Below, piece by piece: positions 5,043 through 9,948 of a DNA stretch of 9,948 nt (positions within the stretch are counted from its first letter, which is position 1; each line of letters begins with the position of its first letter). The notes below the pieces were generated by a model that saw only the letters and a list, made by a program, of their open reading frames with translations, did no database searches and was not told where the DNA came from. Source of the DNA: Sulfurovum sp. (GTDB lineage Bacteria > Campylobacterota > Campylobacteria > Campylobacterales > Sulfurovaceae); the NCBI GenBank assembly GCA_015493425.1, contig WGDG01000285.1:1-9948 (forward strand), written 5' to 3'. The translations under genes and the position numbers were made by a program.

Positions 5043-6545
5043 TCAGAGATAGTGCTCTTTTGCATACGCCAGTGCCGCTTCCTTGCTCTCAAAGTCACCA
5101 TCCATCTGTTTGGCATAGAGCGTATCGAGTATGCTCTTGAACTTTGGCGATGGCTTCATCCCCAGTGCAATGAGGTCACGCCCCTGTACCAGAGGCTTCA
5201 GCGGTCTGTTCCGTACCGAAAGCTGCTGCGCCTGCTCAAGAAGCCACTCGCCGGCAGGGTACTCTCCCCACTTCGCTTCAGGCGTGGTACGACCCAGAAA
5301 GTCAGCCTTTGCCACCAGTACCAGCTCTTCGATGTTCACCCTGGTCGCCAGCCGCCTGATGGCACTAGCCTTGGCACCCTGTTTGTAGAACTGTGAGGGC
5401 TTGAGGTGGTGTTCTACCAACGGCAGAATGCTTTCAATAAAATCGTGTTCGTTGGTCAGATGGTAGAGGAAAGTGCGGGTCGGCTCGATACCGGCTTTTT
5501 CGTGGCTAAGCGATCGAATGCGAGCATTCGAATGAGGAATGAGGAATGAGGAATGAGGAATTGTGGTATGTGTTTCTGGCGAAACACTTTTTATTGTTGA
5601 GGACCAATTTTGTATGGTGCCATCTTCATACTCTATGGTGGTGGTGAGGGGTTTGCCAAAGTCGTGACAAAGTTCGGCAAAGAGCAGTTTCAACTGCTGC
5701 TTCTCATCCTCCTCTTTTCCTTTTTCCCTTTTCCTTTTTAATTCTCCCGCCATCGCATCGACGCTCATCATGGTATGTACCCACACATCCCCTTCGGGGT
5801 GCCATTTGGGATCCTGAGGCACCCCTGCGAGGGCGTGCAGTTCGGGAAAGTAGCGTGCCGTAATGTCCCACTTTCGCATCAGTTCGAAACCGACAGAGGG
5901 GTTGGGGGCCTTGAGCAGCAGCTTCTTCCACTCTTCATACACCCGCTCTTTGGGCAGCTCCTCAAGCATCCCTTCTGCGACCATCTTTTGACACAACACA
6001 GCCGTCTCTTCCGCCACTTCGAAACCAAAGCGTGCGGCAAACTGCACGGCACGGTAGACGCGCAGGGGATCTTCTACAAAGGTAGCATCATCGATATGAC
6101 GCAAGGTGCCAAATTGAATGTCATTCAAACCGCCGTAGGGGTCGAGAATCTCTTGTCTCAGCAGATCGTAGCCTATGGCATTGACGGTAAAGTCGCGCCG
6201 CTTTGCCGCAGTAGCGAAGTCCAGTCCGCCGTCGGGAACGACCTCAAAGCCCTGATGCCCCTTTGCTGTTTTCTTTTCGGTACGCGGAAAAGCGAAGTCG
6301 TACAGCTCTCCTTCAGTGTGCAGTTTCAAAACCCCGAAACTTTTCCCTACCGCAGATACTTTGCCAAAGCGCGAGAGCAGCGTCTCAAGCTGCGAAACCT
6401 CCTGCAGGCCGTAGACTTCAATGTCAAAGTCCTTGGGCTCACTACCCATCACCATATCACGTACAGCACCACCGACCAATACGGCTCTGCCGCCTGTAGC
6501 ATCTATCGCTTTGGCAGCCTCTTCAAGCAGCGGTGGCAGTTGCAT
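5043..6545 (-). CDS. cca: CCA tRNA nucleotidyltransferase with HD domain
   Basis: This 500-residue class II nucleotidyltransferase adds (or repairs) the 3' CCA of tRNAs. Motifs in order are: LVGGAVRD (23-30), the metal-binding pair Asp39/Asp41 in KDFDIEV, RRDFTVNA (116-123), EDPLRVYRAVQFAARFGF (158-175), the neck motif ELPKERVYEE (196-205), and an HD phosphohydrolase domain with His257, His294-Asp295 (CHDFGKP) and His348. The last 120 residues form the C-terminal HD-associated region. The gene begins 6 nt after the ybhB-like stop with no clear ribosome binding site, so translational reinitiation is likely. The HD domain is longer than usual: residues about 268-285 and about 310-341 are low-complexity insertions built on DNA repeats, both in frame. 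Some bacteria split A-adding and CC-adding activities between two enzymes; sequence alone does not exclude an A-adding role. Confidence 0.93.
   Translation of the reverse strand: MQLPPLLEEAAKAIDATGGRAVLVGGAVRDMVMGSEPKDFDIEVYGLQEVSQLETLLSRFGKVSAVGKSFGVLKLHTEGELYDFAFPRTEKKTAKGHQGFEVVPDGGLDFATAAKRRDFTVNAIGYDLLRQEILDPYGGLNDIQFGTLRHIDDATFVEDPLRVYRAVQFAARFGFEVAEETAVLCQKMVAEGMLEELPKERVYEEWKKLLLKAPNPSVGFELMRKWDITARYFPELHALAGVPQDPKWHPEGDVWVHTMMSVDAMAGELKRKREKGKEEDEKQQLKLLFAELCHDFGKPLTTTIEYEDGTIQNWSSTIKSVSPETHTTIPHSSFLIPHSNARIRSLSHEKAGIEPTRTFLYHLTNEHDFIESILPLVEHHLKPSQFYKQGAKASAIRRLATRVNIEELVLVAKADFLGRTTPEAKWGEYPAGEWLLEQAQQLSVRNRPLKPLVQGRDLIALGMKPSPKFKSILDTLYAKQMDGDFESKEAALAYAKEHYL
5514..5562. repeat. 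Heptanucleotide tandem array inside the CCA-enzyme gene
   Basis: Seven consecutive 7-bp units fill 49 bp. On the plus strand they are TCGAATG, CGAGCAT, TCGAATG, then AGGAATG three times, then AGGAATT. Six of the seven contain GAAT at the same phase. On the coding strand this gives a repeating peptide around IPHSSFLIPHSN. Because 7 is not a multiple of 3, gain or loss of one unit would shift the reading frame. Confidence 0.9.
5515..5530. repeat. Perfect hairpin at one edge of the heptamer array
   Basis: CGAATGC and GCATTCG are exact inverted repeats of 7 bp separated by GA. The structure overlaps the first units of the heptamer array and lies where the inserted segment rejoins conserved HD-domain sequence (RIRSLSHEKAG). 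Confidence 0.8.
5570..5592 (+). terminator. Terminator-like hairpin plus T run, antisense within the CCA-enzyme gene
   Basis: GTGTTTC (5570-5576), loop TGGC, GAAACAC (5581-5587), then five T in a row, all on the plus strand. This has the shape of a small intrinsic terminator but would act only on antisense transcripts, as the gene is on the minus strand. The stem has only three G-C pairs, so it may simply be part of an inserted palindromic repeat. Confidence 0.4.
5714..5739. repeat. 14-bp period low-complexity repeat inside the CCA-enzyme gene
   Basis: The 12-bp sequence CTTTTCCTTTTT occurs exactly at 5714-5725 and 5728-5739. It encodes a Lys/Glu/Arg-rich stretch (KRKREKGKEEDEK, 270-282) just before the conserved LLFAELCHDFGK of the HD domain. 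The strand asymmetry (all pyrimidine on plus) is unlike the flanking gene. Confidence 0.85.
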
Positions 6546-6551
6546 GATGGT

Positions 6552-7079
6552 CTATCGTCCGTAGTAGGAGATGATGGAAGCTTTGCCGATGGTATGCGCG
6601 TTTATCATAAACCCCGCTACGGGCGCTTTCGTTTTGGGTGTTATGTCAAGTTTCGGTACATCGAGCGCATAGACGGTAAAAACGTAGCGGTGCGGCTTAT
6701 CACCTTTTGGCGGACAGGCACCGCCAAAACCTTCAATGCCGTAGTCATTGGTCACTTCTACCGTACCCTTTGGCATCGCTTTTTCAGATGCACCGCGCGC
6801 AAGTTTCGTTACGTTCGCGGGAATATTGACCACCACCCAGTGCCACCATCCACTGCCTGTCGGTGCATCGGGGTCGTACACCGTCACGGCAAAACTCTTC
6901 GTCCCTTTTGGGGCATCTTTCCAGCTTAGTTCCGGTGATACGTTCTCTCCGTCACATCCAAAACCCTTGAACTCTTGCGCTTTGGTCAGCTGTCCTTTGA
7001 TGTCACTGCTTGTCAGGGTGAAGTTGCCTGCCATAACCATTACACCGGAGAGTACCAAAGAGGTCAAAATACGTTTCAT
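6552..7079 (-). CDS. YbhB/YbcL family PEBP (Raf-kinase-inhibitor-like) protein, exported
   Basis: The 175-residue protein belongs to the phosphatidylethanolamine-binding protein superfamily. An N-terminal signal peptide (KRILTSLVLSGVMVMAG) points to the periplasm. The conserved anion-pocket motifs follow: SPELSWKDAP, then YDPDAPTGSGWWHWVVVNIP and GFGGACPPKGDKPHRYVFTV, with the DPDAP and GxxHRY signatures intact. Bacterial members are stable ligand-binding proteins whose ligand is not known. I start it at the ATG at 7079, since AAGGAG (7085-7090) is then 5 nt away; the GTG one codon earlier would leave only 2 nt. Its stop is 6 nt from the start of the CCA-enzyme gene, so the two probably share a transcript, although no functional link is evident. 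Confidence 0.9.
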   Translation of the reverse strand: MKRILTSLVLSGVMVMAGNFTLTSSDIKGQLTKAQEFKGFGCDGENVSPELSWKDAPKGTKSFAVTVYDPDAPTGSGWWHWVVVNIPANVTKLARGASEKAMPKGTVEVTNDYGIEGFGGACPPKGDKPHRYVFTVYALDVPKLDITPKTKAPVAGFMINAHTIGKASIISYYGR

Positions 7080-7108
7080 CACAACTCCTTGTTTTCTGTT
7101 TTCCCATA

Positions 7109-7114
7109 ATTATA
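7109..7114 (-). promoter_or_regulatory. -10 element for the PEBP/CCA-enzyme unit
   Basis: A perfect minus-strand TATAAT lies 30 bp upstream of the ATG at 7079, in the 67-bp gap after the HAD phosphatase gene. No -35 close to consensus is seen. Confidence 0.45.
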
Positions 7115-7146
7115 GCCAAAATACATACTGGGACTTTGCACTGAAA

Positions 7147-7911
7147 CTACACAGAAGCCTCCAGCCATTCAGGAAGCTGCGCGACACTTTCAAGTACTCC
7201 GTCGGGGGTTATACCCCTTTCGAGATCGCCCTCGCGGTACTTGCCGGTTTTTACAAGCACCGCTTTCATCCCCGCATCCTGCGCGCCTTTGATGTCCGAT
7301 TCGATATCATCGCCCACCATTAGTACTTCATCTGGCTTGAGCCCCATCGAAGAGGCGGCAAGTGTAAAGAAATCTCTGCTTGGCTTGCCAATAAGTGTCG
7401 CCTCTACTCCCGCAGCGAACTCCAGCGCGGCGATGAAACCGCCCGCATCCATCGAAAGTGCACCGTCGTCATCTTTGAAGTAGCGGTTCTTCGCTGCAGC
7501 GACAAGCTTCGCGCCGTTTTGCAGCACGCGGAATGCAGTGTTCAAACGCGCATAGGTAAAGTTGGTATGCGCATCGCCTACCACTACAAAATCGGGACTA
7601 TCTGAACACAGTTCGTCAAAGTACCGTTCCGCCTCATTCGTCAGCACCGTATAGACAGTGCCCTCTCGCTCCTTTACATACGACTTTGTCGCATCAAGGG
7701 CGGTAAAGAGGCTTTCAGGCGCTATGGCAAAGCCCATCTGTCTGAGATTTTTGTAAATAGTTTCGGGAATGGTTCGTGTGGTATTGGTCAAAAAGCGCAT
7801 TGGGTAACGCTCTTTAAGTGCATCAATCGTCTGAGGTGCGCTCTCTATGGGCGTATCACCCACATAGAGTACACCGCCAATGTCAAAAAGCAGCCCTTTG
7901 ATTGCATCCAT
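7147..7911 (-). CDS. HAD-IIA family phosphatase, LHPP-like
   Basis: The 254-residue protein has the HAD phosphatase motifs: motif I LFDIGGVLY with nucleophile Asp10, motif II Thr42 in FLTNTTRT, motif III Lys176 in IGKPS, and motif IV GDDIESDIKGAQDAG (200-214). The cap lies between motifs II and III, the IIA arrangement. The overall pattern (VVGDAHTNFTYARLNTAFRV, AAKNRYFKDDDGALSMDAGG) resembles the LHPP/HDHD2 subgroup, whose human member LHPP is a phosphohistidine/pyrophosphate phosphatase. The usual second aspartate of DxD is Gly12 here; as I recall human LHPP has Ser at this place, so the loss is a subgroup trait, not decay. The substrate is not known. The ribosome binding site AGGAG is 6 nt from the ATG. 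The gene has its own promoter. Confidence 0.87.
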   Translation of the reverse strand: MDAIKGLLFDIGGVLYVGDTPIESAPQTIDALKERYPMRFLTNTTRTIPETIYKNLRQMGFAIAPESLFTALDATKSYVKEREGTVYTVLTNEAERYFDELCSDSPDFVVVGDAHTNFTYARLNTAFRVLQNGAKLVAAAKNRYFKDDDGALSMDAGGFIAALEFAAGVEATLIGKPSRDFFTLAASSMGLKPDEVLMVGDDIESDIKGAQDAGMKAVLVKTGKYREGDLERGITPDGVLESVAQLPEWLEASV

Positions 7912-7945
7912 AACAGACTCCTTTTATATGTTGTCCTTATGGGTT

Positions 7946-7975
7946 ATTATATCACAGGTTAATCTTACTTTGCAA
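7946..7975 (-). promoter_or_regulatory. Promoter of the HAD phosphatase gene
   Basis: A minus-strand extended -10, TGA plus TATAAT (TATAAT at 7946-7951), has a possible -35 TTGCAA (7970-7975) 18 bp upstream. The -35 lies within the last codons of the SQR-like gene, so the phosphatase gene can be transcribed separately from it. Confidence 0.6.
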
Positions 7976-9194
7976 AACGGTGTAAAATCTCTTCAAGCGC
8001 TTCGACTGTTACGTCAGGCGGCATATGTCCATGCGTATAATGGTACTCCTCATCGAAGCTCACTTTCATCAGTTTTGCCATCGGTGAGTGCCATGCCATA
8101 TCGTACGCTCCATTGTAGAGTGCATTGGAGTAGATGAGCACCGCATCGTGTCCGCCCATGTTCATGATACAGAAGACTTCAGGGTTGAAGGCTACCACTT
8201 CTTCAGCAATGTCCTCCGCTTTCAAGATGGCAGAGACGGCAACATCGGCCTGGTTAATGGCCACATGACCCAGTTTCGGCTGCGCCAGTGCATTGACATC
8301 ACCCACGGCATAGATATTGTCAAATGACACATGCTTCATCGTCTTGTCTGTAGGCACCCACCCTTTGTCATCTCCCAAACCGCTCTGCGCAATGAATGCA
8401 GGTGCTTTATAGGGAGGAATAATGATTGCAAGATCACACGGCAGGCTTGACCCGTCAGCAAAAATTACGGCATCTTCAGTGATTTCAACAAGCTCTTTTG
8501 CCGTATGCAGTGCAATGTTTTTCTTTTCCATCAGTTTGGCAACCGGTGCACGTGCTTTATCACCTACATCCTCAAAAAAGATCTCCGACGGAGAAAATAC
8601 ATCAATGCTGCTCACCTCTCGTTTACCCGATTTTCGCAGTCTGTGGTCGAGCATGAACATCACTTCCCCAATAGGACCTTCACACGGCGCTTTCAACGGT
8701 GGAGCATCCACCTGTGTACCGAACTCACTTTTGGCAGCACCGGTAACGATCTTGCCGCTTTCAAAGGTTTTCAGATGTTCATGCAGGCGTACCGCTTCTT
8801 TGTCATCACAGACAGAGTACCCGTATTCACGGTATCCTTTGATCGCATCATAATCCTTGACTGCGCCGCTTGCGATAATAAGATAGTCATAAGAGAGTTC
8901 TGTGCCCGAATCAAGCACTACTTTCTGTGCATCAGCATCAATGCGTACCACTTCCCCCTGTTCAAATGCAGCATTGTGTCTGCGAAACTGAGGCGGTGTC
9001 TCAATGTGTACCGCTTCAACCGGTTTATCCTCCAGTGCCACTTCAGGCAGTGCCGGACGTTCCAGGGAGTAGTCATGTCTATCCACCACTGTCACTTCAA
9101 AACGGTAATGGTATTCACTCAAACGGTACAATGCCCGCATTCCGCCAAAACCCGAACCGATGATCACTACTTTTTTCAATGCTGTCTCTGCCAT
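7965..9194 (-). CDS. Sulfide:quinone oxidoreductase-family FAD flavoprotein
   Basis: The 409-residue protein has two Rossmann signatures: FAD-binding VVIIGSGFGG (9-18) with Asp38 ending strand 2, and IYAVGDV (294-300). Three cysteines fall at the places of the three redox cysteines of sulfide:quinone oxidoreductase: Cys129 (SVCDDKEA), Cys171 (APCEGPIGEVMF) and Cys342 (CIMNMGGHDAV). The flavocytochrome c sulfide dehydrogenase flavoprotein has only two of these and a secretion signal, which this protein lacks. It would oxidise sulfide to polysulfur and pass electrons to membrane quinone. NDH-2 type NADH dehydrogenases share the fold but usually lack these cysteines. The SQR subtype is not assigned. 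The ribosome binding site AAGGA is 6 nt from the ATG. The gene has its own strong promoter with a dyad at the -35. Confidence 0.78.
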   Translation of the reverse strand: MAETALKKVVIIGSGFGGMRALYRLSEYHYRFEVTVVDRHDYSLERPALPEVALEDKPVEAVHIETPPQFRRHNAAFEQGEVVRIDADAQKVVLDSGTELSYDYLIIASGAVKDYDAIKGYREYGYSVCDDKEAVRLHEHLKTFESGKIVTGAAKSEFGTQVDAPPLKAPCEGPIGEVMFMLDHRLRKSGKREVSSIDVFSPSEIFFEDVGDKARAPVAKLMEKKNIALHTAKELVEITEDAVIFADGSSLPCDLAIIIPPYKAPAFIAQSGLGDDKGWVPTDKTMKHVSFDNIYAVGDVNALAQPKLGHVAINQADVAVSAILKAEDIAEEVVAFNPEVFCIMNMGGHDAVLIYSNALYNGAYDMAWHSPMAKLMKVSFDEEYHYTHGHMPPDVTVEALEEILHRFAK

Positions 9195-9224
9195 ATTTCA
9201 TCCTTTAAGATATGTTGTGCAATA

Positions 9225-9252
9225 AGTATAGCACTTTTGGGCAAACCGTCAA
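9225..9252 (-). promoter_or_regulatory. Strong promoter of the SQR-like gene
   Basis: The minus strand carries -35 TTGACG (9247-9252), a 16-bp spacer and -10 TATACT (9225-9230) preceded by TGC, an extended -10. This is the best two-box promoter in the window and lies 30 bp from the ATG at 9194. Confidence 0.7.
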
Positions 9253-9270
9253 TGTTACCTGACTAACATT
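9251..9270. promoter_or_regulatory. Perfect dyad overlapping the SQR-like gene's -35: candidate operator
   Basis: AATGTTA (9251-9257) and TAACATT (9264-9270) are exact inverted repeats of 7 bp with a 6-bp centre. The dyad overlaps the first two bases of the -35 box and runs upstream to the stop codon of the PH-domain-like gene. Its stem is AT-rich and no T run follows on the minus strand, so it is a poor terminator for that gene. It is better explained as a binding site for a dimeric regulator. Confidence 0.45.
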
Positions 9271-9948
9271 TTAAGCATCCAGCCACTTCTGCAGATCCTC
9301 TCTCAAATGCTCTGCATTAGCACTTCGCAGATAATAATGTTCACCGTTTTTCAAGTCTACCTTCACCACCGGTTTCCAGAATCGGAACATCGTCCCCAGT
9401 GTACGGCGCCACCTGCGCTCCTTTGCAGGGACTACGGCAATAGAGGTGATTTGCGCTTTTGGAATAGCCACCACCCTGTTACCTGTCGCAATGAGATAAT
9501 CGTCTGTAACGATGATACGTGCATAGTAACGCCACAGCAGAACATAGAGCCAGAAGAACCACAAAAGGAATACAAATGCATCGAGCACGGTTGCAATGTA
9601 GCTGTAAGGCACATCGATGGTCAACAGCCAGTAAGGATCTCCCATGATCCACTTGGAGAGCAGATATTTTATCCATTCAAAGCCAACTGAAGCGATGATG
9701 ATCGTTGCCGTCAAAATCAAAAAGCCCATAAAGCGGCTGCTGAGCCTGCGCTGAAAGCGGATATCTCGCTGGGTAAGCCTGATGCCATGTTTGCGAAGCT
9801 GCCAGCCGTACAGTCCTACATAGCCGACAATGAAAAAGAACAGTACTGCCAAAGAAAGCAGTCCCATCTCCATAGGAAAATAGTAGTATTCACGCGCTAT
9901 GTAGCGGTATATGTTTTGCGGTGTAAACGTTTGGCTTACTGTCTTTTG
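9271..9948 (-). CDS. Membrane protein with C-terminal PH-like domain, N-terminus beyond the window
   Basis: The frame stays open from its stop to the right edge (225 codons), so the gene probably begins outside. The in-frame ATG at 9873 has no ribosome binding site, and the 25 codons before it read as plausible protein (for example YIAREYYYF). Numbered from that ATG, there are three hydrophobic helices near residues 4-24, 49-70 and 92-114. A C-terminal domain (115-198) follows, whose strands (RIIVTDDYLIATGNRVVAIP, VVKVDLKNGEHYYL) and final helix (AEHLREDLQKWL) look like a bacterial PH domain of the YdbT/bPH type. No enzyme motif is seen. Role unknown; such proteins are membrane-anchored and cytoplasm-facing. 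It is on the same strand as the SQR-like gene, 76 bp upstream of it. Confidence 0.75.
   Translation of the reverse strand, partial: QKTVSQTFTPQNIYRYIAREYYYFPMEMGLLSLAVLFFFIVGYVGLYGWQLRKHGIRLTQRDIRFQRRLSSRFMGFLILTATIIIASVGFEWIKYLLSKWIMGDPYWLLTIDVPYSYIATVLDAFVFLLWFFWLYVLLWRYYARIIVTDDYLIATGNRVVAIPKAQITSIAVVPAKERRWRRTLGTMFRFWKPVVKVDLKNGEHYYLRSANAEHLREDLQKWLDA

Noticed and set aside
5530..5562. CRISPR-like array
   Set aside because: The repeats are contiguous 7-bp units with no spacers, inside a coding gene.
5775..6929. A 384-codon open frame on the plus strand, antisense to the CCA-enzyme and PEBP genes
   Set aside because: It lies opposite two genes with clear family motifs in the other strand, crosses their boundary, and its own translation shows no recognisable domain.
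7080..7082. GTG as the start of the PEBP-like protein
   Set aside because: It is only 2 nt from the AAGGAG site; the ATG directly after it has correct spacing.
8505..9266. A 253-codon plus-strand open frame antisense to the SQR-like gene
   Set aside because: It mirrors a strongly supported flavoprotein gene; its product is rich in Cys, His and Phe in a way typical of antisense shadow frames.
9871..9873. ATG as the true start of the PH-domain-like membrane protein
   Set aside because: No ribosome binding site precedes it and the frame stays open with plausible protein to the window edge, so the gene is more likely truncated by the window.

Overview
The window looks like chromosomal DNA from a sulfur-cycling member of the Campylobacterota, of the Sulfurovum/Sulfurimonas type. 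This rests on protein character and promoter style: several promoters have a strong -10 (TATAAT), often with an extended TGn, and a poor or absent -35, a pattern known from Helicobacter and Campylobacter. The presence of sulfide:quinone oxidoreductase-like and MddA-like proteins fits. The assignment is an inference; there is no rRNA or other marker here. I see no tRNA, rRNA, CRISPR array, transposase or phage gene.

Layout, left to right. A minus-strand transglutaminase-like protein (23-598) is divergent from a plus-strand major facilitator transporter (651-1805). A minus-strand pair follows: a tiny exported protein that resembles half a thioredoxin fold (2557-2787) and an MddA/NnrU-type membrane S-methyltransferase (1823-2551). 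That pair diverges from a plus-strand Tas-like aldo/keto reductase (2866-3891) across back-to-back -10 boxes. From 3893 to the right edge everything is on the minus strand. Read in transcription order it is: a membrane PH-domain-like protein that runs off the right edge (9271-9948), an SQR-family flavoprotein (7965-9194), an LHPP-like HAD-IIA phosphatase (7147-7911), a periplasmic PEBP/YbhB protein (6552-7079) followed 6 nt later by a CCA tRNA nucleotidyltransferase (5043-6545), then an unrecognised soluble protein (4261-4929) whose stop codon overlaps the start of a DUF2237 protein (3893-4261).

Most genes look like ordinary housekeeping or metabolic genes in short transcription units with their own promoters; they do not form one obvious pathway. 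Sulfur chemistry is the only recurring theme (SQR-like oxidation of sulfide, MddA-like methylation of thiols).

The least ordinary part is the CCA-adding enzyme. Its HD domain carries an in-frame insertion of roughly 96 bp built from a 7-bp periodic repeat and two perfect hairpins. A second low-complexity 14-bp repeat lies on the other side of the HD motif. Other points worth checking are a perfect dyad touching the -35 box of the SQR-like gene, the cysteine-less half-thioredoxin next to the methyltransferase, and the unknown gene coupled to DUF2237.
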